Assembly (NCBI GenBank): GCA_964579135.1
Contig: CAZOFD010000032.1
Coordinates: 1 to 14,366 of the forward strand
Reading direction: 5' to 3'
Origin: CAG-390 sp964579135
GTDB lineage: Bacteria; Bacillota; Clostridia; Oscillospirales; CAG-272
Length of the DNA stretch: 14,366 nt
This document shows positions 4,805-12,444 of this stretch, in pieces. Each line of letters opens with the position of its first letter. Positions within the stretch are counted from its first letter, which is position 1. A program made the translations under genes and the position numbers. Under the pieces are notes generated by a model that searched no databases, was not told the origin of the DNA, and worked only from the letters and a program-made list of their open reading frames with translations.

Positions 4805-7800
4805 ATGGCAAAAAGAACGGATCTAAAAAAGATCTTGATAATCGGCTCCGGCCCCATCGTCATAGGACAAGCGGCGGAATTCGACTATGCCGGCACCCAA
4901 GCCTGCCTTGCGCTGAAGGAGGAGGGGTACGAGGTAGTTCTCGTCAACTCCAACCCCGCAACGATAATGACCGACACGACGATCGCCGATAAAGTATATA
5001 TGGAGCCGCTGACGCTCGAATACATAGCGAAAATACTGCGTCACGAGCGTCCCGACGCGATCGTGCCCGGCATAGGCGGGCAAACGGGTCTCAACCTTGC
5101 CATGCAGCTTGAGAAGAAGGGCGTGCTTAAGGAGTGCCGCGTAGAGCTCCTCGGTACGAGCTCCGAGAGCATAGAGCGCGCGGAGGACCGCGAGCTCTTT
5201 AAAGAGCTTTGCCAGTCCATCGGCGAGCCCACCATCCCCTCCGAGATCACCTACAGCCTCGATGAAGCCAAAGCGGCAGCCGAAAGGATCGGCTACCCCG
5301 TCGTTCTCCGCCCCGCTTTTACCCTCGGCGGCACGGGAGGCGGCTTCGCGTACAACGAAGCGGAACTCACGGAGATCGGAACGAACGCCTTTAAGCTCTC
5401 CCCCGTTCACCAGGTCCTTGTGGAAAAGAGTGTAAAGGGATACAAAGAGATCGAGTTTGAGGTAATGCGCGACGGCACCGACCACGCGATAACCATCTGC
5501 GGGATGGAGAACGTCGACCCCGTCGGCGTACACACCGGAGACTCGATAGTCGTGGCTCCGATTATGACGCTTAACGACCACGACCTTAAAATGCTCAACG
5601 ATTCCGCGATAAAGATAATAAAAGAGCTTAAGATCGAGGGCGGATGCAACGTGCAGTTCGCGCTCAACCCCGAAACGAGCGAATATTATCTTATAGAGGT
5701 AAACCCGCGCGTTTCCCGCTCGTCGGCTCTCGCTTCCAAGGCGTCGGGCTACCCGATCGCACGCGTTACGGCAAAGATCGCAGTAGGCATGTCGCTTGAG
5801 GAGATCGCGATAGCAAACACAAACGCCGCTTTCGAACCGCAACTCGATTACGTCGTCGCAAAGCTCCCCCGCTTCCCGTTCGACAAATTCGCCTCCGCAG
5901 CAAACACTCTCGGCACGCAAATGAAAGCCACGGGCGAGGTTATGGGCATCGGCGCGACCCTCGAAGAATGTCTGCTCAAATCCGTTCGCTCGCTTGAGAT
6001 CGGCGCTTGCCACTTCCACCTTGCGAAATTCGACAAAACGGCAACGGAAGATATCTGCGCTTACATCGAGGAATTCCACGACGACAGCATCTTCGCGGTA
6101 GCCGAGCTGCTTCGCCGCGGTATGAGCACGTCCGAGCTCCACGAGCGCACGAAGATAACCGAATACTTCCTTGTCGCGATCAAGAACATCGTCGACACCG
6201 AAAAGCGCCTTGCTGCGTCGCCTATGGATCGCGCACTACTTACCGAGGCGAAAAAGCTCGGCTTCTCCGACAAATTCATCGCCAAGCTTTGGGGCGTAAA
6301 AGAGCTTGACGTATACGCTATGCGCCGCGAGATGAAGCTCTTCCCCGCATACAAAATGGTCGACACCTGCCACACCGGCGCGTATATCCCCTACTTCTAT
6401 TCTACGTACTCCGGCGAGGGCAACGACCGTCTGACCGACAAAAAGAAGATCATCGTTCTCGGCGCGGGTCCCATACGTATAGGACAGGGCGTCGAATTCG
6501 ACTATTCGACGGTGCACGCCGTTACGACAATCAAAAAGTCCGGTTACGAAGCGATCATAATCAACAACAACCCCGAGACCGTTTCCACCGACTATACGAC
6601 AGCCGATAAGCTCTATTTCGAGCCTCTCACGCCCGAGGACGTGATGAACATCATAGAGTTTGAAAAGCCCGAGGGGGTTATCGCTTCGCTCGGCGGACAG
6701 ACTGCCATCAATCTTGCGGAGCCTCTCCGCGCACGCGGCGTTAAGATAATAGGCACCGATTGCGACGCAATAGACAAAGCCGAAAACCGCGATCTTTTCG
6801 AAAAATTGCTCGTGGAGCTCGATATTCCCCAACCGCGCGGACGCGCCGTTACGAACATCGAGGACGGAGTGAACACCGCCGCCGAGATAGGCTACCCCGT
6901 GCTCGTTCGTCCGAGTTTCGTGCTCGGCGGTCGCGCAATGCAGATCGTAGGCGACGAGGCGCAACTGCGCCATTACCTCAAGACCGCGGTCGAAATCGAC
7001 GAGGACAAGCCCGTTCTCGTTGACAAATATATCAGCGGCAAAGAGGTCGAGGTCGACGCAATCTGCGACGGTATAAACGTTTTCGTGCCCGGCATTATGG
7101 AACTTGTCGAGCGCACCGGCGTTCACAGCGGCGACTCCATAAGCGTTTATCCGCCTTTCAGCATTTCCGACAAGGTCAAAGGCACCATCCTGCAATACGC
7201 GAAAAAGCTCGGGCTCGGCATCGGCATCGTAGGGCTTTACAACATACAGTTCATCGTTGACGAGAACGAAAACGTTTTCATTATCGAAGTAAATCCGCGC
7301 TCGTCGCGCACCGTTCCCTTCCTTTCCAAGGCGACGGGATACAGCCTCGCAGACATCGCGACGGAGGTCATCCTCGGCAAGAGCCTTAAGGAACAGGGCA
7401 TATTCGACATCTATCCCGAAGAGAAAAAACGTTGGTACGTCAAGGTTCCCGTATTCTCTTTCAGCAAGATACGCGGTCTCGACGCGTACCTCTCGCCCGA
7501 GATGAAGTCCACGGGCGAAGCCATCGGCTACGACGACAAACTCAACCGCGCGCTCTACAAGGCAATGCAAGCCTCGGGGATGAACCTGCAAAACTACGGC
7601 ACCGTTTTTGCCACGATAGCAGACAAAGACAAAGAGGAAGCGCTGCCGCTTATCCGCCGATTCTATCGCCTCGGCTTTAATATCGAAGCCACCGCCGGAA
7701 CCGCCGAGATGCTCAAAGCCAACGGCATACGCACCCACGTGCTCAAAAAGATCGAAGAAGACCCCGACGAGATACACGACGCTTTGCGCCAAGGGCATAT

Positions 7801-7978
7801 AGCCTACGTTATCAACACCCGCAACATAGGATCTGCAGGCGGAGAAAGCGACGGTTTCAAGATTCGCAAATATGCGACGGAAAACAACGTTACCATTATG
7901 ACCTCGCTCGACACCGTTCGCGTGCTGCTCGACGTGCTTGACGAGATAACGCTTCGCATTTCCACGATAGACTCCTAA
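4805..7978 (+). CDS. carB: Carbamoyl phosphate synthetase large subunit
   Basis: 1057 residues, full length for the family. ATG 4805 follows GGAGG (4792-4796). The protein makes carbamoyl phosphate from bicarbonate, ammonia and two ATP. Two homologous ATP-grasp halves are evident: the carboxyphosphate half begins IGSGPIVIGQAAEFDYAG (about residues 13-30), with HTGDSIVVAP and NPRVSRSSAL further on; the carbamoyl half begins LGAGPIRIGQGVEFDYS (about 549-565), with HSGDSISVYPP and NPRSSRTVPF. Between them is the oligomerisation domain. The last 120 residues or so form the MGS-like allosteric domain (GTAEMLKANGIRTHVL, about 963-978), the site where UMP or similar effectors act in relatives. Ammonia normally comes from the glutaminase subunit CarA, which is not next to it here. 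It may also serve arginine synthesis. Confidence 0.97.
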   Translation: MAKRTDLKKILIIGSGPIVIGQAAEFDYAGTQACLALKEEGYEVVLVNSNPATIMTDTTIADKVYMEPLTLEYIAKILRHERPDAIVPGIGGQTGLNLAMQLEKKGVLKECRVELLGTSSESIERAEDRELFKELCQSIGEPTIPSEITYSLDEAKAAAERIGYPVVLRPAFTLGGTGGGFAYNEAELTEIGTNAFKLSPVHQVLVEKSVKGYKEIEFEVMRDGTDHAITICGMENVDPVGVHTGDSIVVAPIMTLNDHDLKMLNDSAIKIIKELKIEGGCNVQFALNPETSEYYLIEVNPRVSRSSALASKASGYPIARVTAKIAVGMSLEEIAIANTNAAFEPQLDYVVAKLPRFPFDKFASAANTLGTQMKATGEVMGIGATLEECLLKSVRSLEIGACHFHLAKFDKTATEDICAYIEEFHDDSIFAVAELLRRGMSTSELHERTKITEYFLVAIKNIVDTEKRLAASPMDRALLTEAKKLGFSDKFIAKLWGVKELDVYAMRREMKLFPAYKMVDTCHTGAYIPYFYSTYSGEGNDRLTDKKKIIVLGAGPIRIGQGVEFDYSTVHAVTTIKKSGYEAIIINNNPETVSTDYTTADKLYFEPLTPEDVMNIIEFEKPEGVIASLGGQTAINLAEPLRARGVKIIGTDCDAIDKAENRDLFEKLLVELDIPQPRGRAVTNIEDGVNTAAEIGYPVLVRPSFVLGGRAMQIVGDEAQLRHYLKTAVEIDEDKPVLVDKYISGKEVEVDAICDGINVFVPGIMELVERTGVHSGDSISVYPPFSISDKVKGTILQYAKKLGLGIGIVGLYNIQFIVDENENVFIIEVNPRSSRTVPFLSKATGYSLADIATEVILGKSLKEQGIFDIYPEEKKRWYVKVPVFSFSKIRGLDAYLSPEMKSTGEAIGYDDKLNRALYKAMQASGMNLQNYGTVFATIADKDKEEALPLIRRFYRLGFNIEATAGTAEMLKANGIRTHVLKKIEEDPDEIHDALRQGHIAYVINTRNIGSAGGESDGFKIRKYATENNVTIMTSLDTVRVLLDVLDEITLRISTIDS

Positions 7979-8004
7979 AAGCGCGCACGCGTCGCGCAAG
8001 ATAT

Positions 8005-8033
8005 GCCGCGGACGGCGACTTGCCGTTCGCGGC
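8005..8033 (+). other. Intercistronic hairpin between carB and pyrK
   Basis: GCCGCGGACGGC (8005-8016) pairs with GCCGTTCGCGGC (8022-8033) as a 12-bp stem with one G-U pair and a five-base loop. Seven A residues follow, not T, so it is not a plus-strand terminator. A smaller GCGCG/CGCGC inverted repeat precedes it (7981-7997). This is the widest gap inside the operon. It may protect or process the mRNA, or help define relative expression of pyrK. Confidence 0.6.
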
Positions 8034-8061
8034 AAAAAAACAAAGAACGGAAAATAAATCG

Positions 8062-8799
8062 ATGAAACAAAGCATATTCGAAATATCCGAAAATCGCCCG
8101 CTGACAAGCTCGGTTATGCTTATGAAACTGCGAGGCGACACCTCTGCCGTCCGGTGCCCCGGGCAATTCGTCAATATATTGATCGACGGGCTGTTTTTGC
8201 GCAGACCGATATCCGTTTGCGACTGCGAGGGCAACGAAATCACACTCATATACAAAGTCGTGGGCAAGGGCACGCAAAAAATGCGCGAAATGCCCGTCGG
8301 AGCGTCGCTTGACGTACTGACCGGTCTCGGCAACGGCTACGACACCTCCGTATCCGGAGATTCGCCCCTGCTTATCGGAGGCGGCGTCGGCGTTCCCCCG
8401 CTTTATATGCTTGCCAAAAAACTTATCGCCGATGGAAAGCGCGTTACGATAATACTCGGATTCAATACCGCCGACGAGGTCTTTTTCGCTCGCGAATTCG
8501 AGCAGATCGGCGCGAAAGTTACGGTAACGACCGTCGACGGCTCCGTAGGTACCAAAGGATTCGTAACGAACGCTATGACGTCGCTCGAATACACGCATTT
8601 TTACACCTGCGGGCCCGAGCCGATGCTGAAAGCCGTATGGCGAGCATCCGCGACCGACGGGCAACTCAGCTTCGAAGAACGAATGGGGTGCGGCTTCGGC
8701 GCTTGTATGGGCTGCAGCTGCAAAACACTCACGGGATACAAACGCATCTGCAAAGACGGTCCCGTTATGCGAAAGGGAGAGATATTATGGGAAAGTTGA
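8062..8799 (+). CDS. pyrK: Dihydroorotate dehydrogenase electron transfer subunit
   Basis: 245 residues from ATG 8062. The only ribosome binding site is a weak ACGGA about 10 bases upstream; an in-frame TTG at 8020 lies in the loop of the 8005-8033 hairpin and is unlikely. PyrK carries FAD and a 2Fe-2S cluster and passes electrons from the PyrD FMN to NAD+. Visible motifs are the flavin-binding LRRPISVCD (about residues 51-59), the NAD-binding GGGVGVPPLYML (about 108-119), and C-terminal cluster ligands C210, C215, C218 and C230 (CGFGACMGC then RIC). An extra C220 is also present. The gene overlaps pyrD by 13 bases, indicating translational coupling and equal subunit amounts, as expected for the PyrD2K2 complex. 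Confidence 0.95.
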   Translation: MKQSIFEISENRPLTSSVMLMKLRGDTSAVRCPGQFVNILIDGLFLRRPISVCDCEGNEITLIYKVVGKGTQKMREMPVGASLDVLTGLGNGYDTSVSGDSPLLIGGGVGVPPLYMLAKKLIADGKRVTIILGFNTADEVFFAREFEQIGAKVTVTTVDGSVGTKGFVTNAMTSLEYTHFYTCGPEPMLKAVWRASATDGQLSFEERMGCGFGACMGCSCKTLTGYKRICKDGPVMRKGEILWES

Positions 8800-9698
8800 G
8801 CGTTGATCTTTGCGGAACGGTGATATCCAACCCCGTTATCCCCGCCAGCGGCACGTTCGGATACGGATATGAGTTTGCCGAACTGTACGACATAAACGAG
8901 CTCGGCACATTCTCCTTCAAAGGCACGACGCGCGAAGCGCGTTTCGGCAACCCCACGCCGCGCATAGCCGAATGTACGGCGGGAATGATAAACGCAGTCG
9001 GTCTGCAAAACCCCGGAGTCGACAAGGTCATATCCGAGGAACTGCCTAAACTTGCCAAATGCTTTTCCAAGCCCGTTATGGCAAACGTATCCGGCTTTTC
9101 CGTCGAGGATTACGCGTACACCTGCGAGCGGCTCGACAAAATCGATCAAGTGGGTTGGCTCGAGGTCAACGTCAGCTGCCCCAACGTTCACGGCGGCGGT
9201 ATGAGTTTCGGCACCTATGCCGAAGATGCAGCTCGCGTTACGGCGGCTGTCAAAAAAGTAACGAAAAAACCCGTAATAATAAAGCTGTCGCCGAACGTGA
9301 CCGACGTTTGCGAGATCGCGTGCGCTTGCGAGGCGGCGGGTGCGGACGGAATCAGCCTTATAAACACTATGCTCGGTATGCGCATCGATATCGCGCACCG
9401 TCGCCCCGTGATAGCAAACAAAACGGGGGGATTCTCCGGCCCCGCGATATTCCCCGTTGCGCTCAGAATGGTCTATCAGGTCGCTCAAGCCGTCAAGATC
9501 CCCGTGATAGGGATGGGCGGCGTTTCGTCCGCGGAGGACGTGATAGAAATGATGCTCGCGGGCGCGACCGCGGTCGAGGTCGGAGCCGCAAACCTTGTCG
9601 ACCCCTACGCCTCGCTTAAGATAGTTCGCGATTTGCCGAAAGTTATGGAAAAATACGGCATCGATTCACTTGAAAAAATAATAGGAGGAGCTGTTTAA
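8787..9698 (+). CDS. pyrD: Dihydroorotate dehydrogenase class 1B, catalytic subunit
   Basis: 303 residues. ATG 8787 lies inside the end of pyrK and is preceded by GGGAG; a longer frame upstream only shadows pyrK. It is a cytosolic FMN-containing TIM barrel that oxidises dihydroorotate to orotate. The catalytic cysteine of class 1 enzymes is C131 in NVSCPNVHGG, where class 2 enzymes have serine. FMN phosphate-binding segments are GMGGVSSAEDV and the following AGATAVEVGAANL (about residues 245-275). NAGMI-like substrate contacts appear as TAGMINAVGLQNPG (about 63-76). Pairing with pyrK identifies the NAD-dependent 1B subtype rather than the fumarate-dependent 1A. It ends one base before pyrF. 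Confidence 0.97.
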   Translation: MGKLSVDLCGTVISNPVIPASGTFGYGYEFAELYDINELGTFSFKGTTREARFGNPTPRIAECTAGMINAVGLQNPGVDKVISEELPKLAKCFSKPVMANVSGFSVEDYAYTCERLDKIDQVGWLEVNVSCPNVHGGGMSFGTYAEDAARVTAAVKKVTKKPVIIKLSPNVTDVCEIACACEAAGADGISLINTMLGMRIDIAHRRPVIANKTGGFSGPAIFPVALRMVYQVAQAVKIPVIGMGGVSSAEDVIEMMLAGATAVEVGAANLVDPYASLKIVRDLPKVMEKYGIDSLEKIIGGAV

Positions 9699-9699
9699 A

Positions 9700-10398
9700 A
9701 TGGGAAAGGACGTTATCATCGCCTGCGACTTCGACAGTGCGGAAAAAACGTTTGCGTTTCTCGACAGATTCGAGGGCGCAAAGCCTTACGTAAAAATAGG
9801 TATGGAGCTTTATTACGCGGAGGGTCCCGCGATCGTTCGCGAGATCAAAAAACGCGGTCACAAAATTTTCCTCGACCTCAAACTCCACGACATCCCGAAC
9901 ACCGTCAAAAAATCAATGGCGGTGCTCTCACGCCTTGACGTGGATATGACCAATCTCCACGCAGCCGGCACCTCTCGTATGATGGAAGCCGCGATAGAGG
10001 GGCTCACCCGCCCCGACGGCACACGACCCTTGCTCATAGCCGTTACTCAGCTCACGTCGACCGCGCCCGAAAGCCTCAAGGACGAGCTCCTTATCGACGC
10101 CCCGATGGACGAGGTCGTTATGCGTTATGCGGAAAACGCGGAAAAATCGGGACTTGACGGCGTGGTCTGCTCGCCGCTCGAAGCCGAAAAAGTACATCAA
10201 CGCTGCGGAAAGAACTTTATCACCGTTACTCCGGGCGTACGCTTTGCGGACGGCGACCTCGGCGACCAATGTCGCGTTATGACCCCCGCCGCCGCCAAGG
10301 CTATAGGCTCGGATTACATCGTCGTCGGCAGACCCATAACCGCCGCCGCCGACCCCGTTGCGGCATACAGGCGTTGCGTCGAAGAATTCGTCGACTGA
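9700..10398 (+). CDS. pyrF: Orotidine 5'-phosphate decarboxylase
   Basis: 232 residues, normal for the short bacterial type. ATG 9700 follows AGGAGG (9683-9688) and is one base after the pyrD stop. It decarboxylates OMP to UMP, the last pathway step, as a TIM-barrel dimer. Key catalytic residues are visible in DLKLHDIPNTV: D59, K61 and D64, with the fourth (the second aspartate region) supplied across the dimer. The substrate aspartate near the N-terminus is in CDFDS (about 7-11). The phosphate-binding end is TPGVRFADGDLGDQ (about 178-191) and VVGRPI (about 208-213). Nothing unusual. Followed by a 59-base gap to pyrE. Confidence 0.96.
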   Translation: MGKDVIIACDFDSAEKTFAFLDRFEGAKPYVKIGMELYYAEGPAIVREIKKRGHKIFLDLKLHDIPNTVKKSMAVLSRLDVDMTNLHAAGTSRMMEAAIEGLTRPDGTRPLLIAVTQLTSTAPESLKDELLIDAPMDEVVMRYAENAEKSGLDGVVCSPLEAEKVHQRCGKNFITVTPGVRFADGDLGDQCRVMTPAAAKAIGSDYIVVGRPITAAADPVAAYRRCVEEFVD

Positions 10399-10457
10399 GC
10401 CGCGCCTGCCTTAATCACGGTACGAGACAAACGACAGATGACGGAAAGGATATAAAA

Positions 10458-11114
10458 ATGGAAGCATACAAAAGAGAATTTATCGAATTTCTTCAAAGCG
10501 CAAACGTTTTGAAGTTCGGAGACTTTACCGCCAAAAGCGGCAGAAAGATCCCCTACTTTATAAACGCGGGCGAGATCAAAACGGGCGCTCAAATATCGCG
10601 CCTCGGCTCGTTTTACGCAAAAGCCTATCTCGACAAGATCGGCGCAAAAAGATCCGTTCTTTTCGGTCCCGCATACAAGGGGATATCGATTGCGGTCTCC
10701 GCGTCGGTCGCTCTTTGGGAAAACGGACTTGACGTGCCTTTCTTCTTTAACAGAAAAGAAGCCAAAGATCACGGCGAGGGCGGTATATTCGTAGGCTACG
10801 TACCGCAAGAGGGCGACGAGATAGTTATCGTCGAAGACGTTATCACCGCAGGCACGGCGATACGCGAAAGTATGAACGTGCTCTCGACTCTGCCCGGAAC
10901 TCGCGTTGCGGCGACTTTCGTTATGGTCGACCGCAAGGAAAAGGGTCGCGGCAACAAATCCGCTATGGCGGAGGTCGGCGACGAGTTCGGCTTCCCCGTA
11001 TACTCCGTTGTCGACGTTTACGACGTCATAGAATATCTGCGTGAAGATCCCGCCAATGCCGAAAACGTCGAAAGAATCGAAAAATATCTCGCCGTTTACG
11101 GCGAGAACGCCTAA
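10458..11114 (+). CDS. pyrE: Orotate phosphoribosyltransferase
   Basis: 218 residues from ATG 10458, with GGAAAGGA upstream; a longer frame reaching back to 10269 overlaps pyrF and is a shadow. It joins orotate to PRPP to give OMP. The PRPP-binding signature VIVEDVITAGTAI lies at about residues 122-134. FTAKSGRKIPYFIN (about 22-35) matches the orotate and PRPP binding N-terminal region. The flexible catalytic loop with conserved basic residues is FNRKEAKDHGEGG (about 96-108). Length and motif order are typical of homodimeric PyrE. The position between pyrF and pyrB within the operon is common in Clostridia. Confidence 0.96.
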   Translation: MEAYKREFIEFLQSANVLKFGDFTAKSGRKIPYFINAGEIKTGAQISRLGSFYAKAYLDKIGAKRSVLFGPAYKGISIAVSASVALWENGLDVPFFFNRKEAKDHGEGGIFVGYVPQEGDEIVIVEDVITAGTAIRESMNVLSTLPGTRVAATFVMVDRKEKGRGNKSAMAEVGDEFGFPVYSVVDVYDVIEYLREDPANAENVERIEKYLAVYGENA

Positions 11115-11155
11115 AGGATCTCGTACCGAGTCAAGAAAGAAGGATCGCACAAACC

Positions 11156-12238
11156 ATGAGAAGCATTATAGACACTCTTGACCTTTCAACCGAAGAGATA
11201 GACGCCCTTATCAAAACGGCGTGCGACATCTCCGACCACCCCGAAAAATATTCCTCCGTCTGCCGAGGGAAAAAGTTGGCAACGCTCTTTTTCGAGCCCT
11301 CGACAAGAACTCGCCTGAGTTTCGAGGCGGCAATGCTCGAACTCGGCGGCAGCGTAATAGGATTTTCCGACGCCGACAACACCTCCGCCTCCAAAGGCGA
11401 AAGCGTTGCCGACACCGTCAAGGTCATAAGTTGCTATGCGGATATAATCGCTATGCGCCACCCGAAAGAGGGCGCGCCCCTCGTCGCCGCGGCAAACGCC
11501 TCCGTCCCGGTAATAAACGCCGGCGACGGCGGTCACTGCCACCCCACTCAGACCCTTGCGGATCTTCTTACCATATACAGGGAAAAAGGCAGACTTTCGG
11601 ATATTACGATCGGTTTTTGCGGAGACCTTAAATACGGCAGAACGGTACATTCGCTGATAAGCGCACTTTCGAGATACACGGGCATAAAGCTCATGCTCAT
11701 CTCCCCCGAGGAGCTTGCGATACCCGGATACGTCAAAAACGGCGTTATAAAAGAGCGCGGTATGGAATGCGTCGAGACCGCAGATCTCGAAGAGGCTCTC
11801 CCCTCGCTCGACGTGCTGTATATGACGAGGATCCAGCGCGAAAGATTTTCGGATTTCGACCAGTACGAGCGCCTTAAAGACAGTTACGTCCTAACCGAGG
11901 AAAAACTTGTCGGGGCGAAAAAAGATATGATAATTATGCATCCGCTCCCCCGCGTAAACGAGATAAGCGTAAAGGTGGACAAGGACGAGCGCGCCTGCTA
12001 CTTCAAGCAAGTCAAAAACGGCAAGCTGATGCGTATGGCGCTTATGCTCAAGCTCCTCGGCGATGCCGACGACGAGCCGTTTAAGCTCCCCGAGGGCTGC
12101 CTTGTCAACGAGATCCGTTGCGCCAACCCCGCCTGCATAACGAAAACGGAGCAGGAACTGGATAACGTTTTCAAGCCCGTTGCGCCGAACGTTTACCGCT
12201 GCATATACTGCGAAAGCAAGGGCAAAAAGAGCGAATAA
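11156..12238 (+). CDS. pyrB: Aspartate carbamoyltransferase fused to PyrI zinc domain
   Basis: 360 residues. ATG 11156 has GAAGGA about 11 bases upstream. The first 305 residues or so are a complete catalytic chain: STRTR for carbamoyl phosphate (49-53), HPTQTLAD (from H129), HPLPR (262-266), and a normal C-terminal helix. It makes N-carbamoyl-aspartate, the committed pyrimidine step. The last 45 residues match the zinc domain of the regulatory chain PyrI: C322-x4-C327-x21-C349-x2-C352, close to the E. coli spacing C-x4-C-x23-C-x2-C. The nucleotide-binding N-terminal half of PyrI is absent, and no separate pyrI is nearby. In E. coli the isolated zinc domain can bind catalytic trimers, so this tail may stabilise or shape the enzyme without CTP/ATP control. 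Last gene of the operon. Confidence 0.93.
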   Translation: MRSIIDTLDLSTEEIDALIKTACDISDHPEKYSSVCRGKKLATLFFEPSTRTRLSFEAAMLELGGSVIGFSDADNTSASKGESVADTVKVISCYADIIAMRHPKEGAPLVAAANASVPVINAGDGGHCHPTQTLADLLTIYREKGRLSDITIGFCGDLKYGRTVHSLISALSRYTGIKLMLISPEELAIPGYVKNGVIKERGMECVETADLEEALPSLDVLYMTRIQRERFSDFDQYERLKDSYVLTEEKLVGAKKDMIIMHPLPRVNEISVKVDKDERACYFKQVKNGKLMRMALMLKLLGDADDEPFKLPEGCLVNEIRCANPACITKTEQELDNVFKPVAPNVYRCIYCESKGKKSE

Positions 12239-12258
12239 ATCCCTCTGTTACAGAAAAT

Positions 12259-12309
12259 AACGCACGCAAAACGCCGCACCTCGACGTCGGCACTTTGCGT
12301 GCGTTTTTT
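12259..12309 (+). terminator. Terminator of the pyr operon
   Basis: AACGCACGCAAA (12259-12270) pairs perfectly over 12 bases with TTTGCGTGCGTT (12294-12305). An inner GCCG/CGGC pairing lies in the loop, and a run of T extends through 12309. It starts 20 bases after the pyrB stop and immediately precedes the next promoter, so the pyr transcript clearly ends here. Confidence 0.93.
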
Positions 12310-12310
12310 A

Positions 12311-12339
12311 TTGACTTTTTATTTTCGTTGTGATATCAT
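12311..12339 (+). promoter_or_regulatory. Sigma-A promoter for the AI-2E family gene
   Basis: TTGACT (12311-12316), a 17-base spacer and TATCAT (12334-12339), with TGA at 12331-12333 giving an extended -10. It begins two bases after the pyr terminator. The predicted start near 12346 leaves an AT-rich leader of about 100 bases with no clear structure seen. Confidence 0.75.
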
Positions 12340-12444
12340 TATTAATATATATACTGTTTTGATATTTCCGAAGACCTTTCAATATAATGACGTCGAATTC
12401 GAGCGCAAATCGGTGAGCATTCATTGCCGAAAGGATATAAAACG

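Noticed and set aside
4823..8107. Two very long minus-strand frames opposite carB (439 and 623 codons)
   Set aside because: They are antisense shadows produced by codon bias of carB; their translations show no domain and carB is unmistakable on the plus strand.
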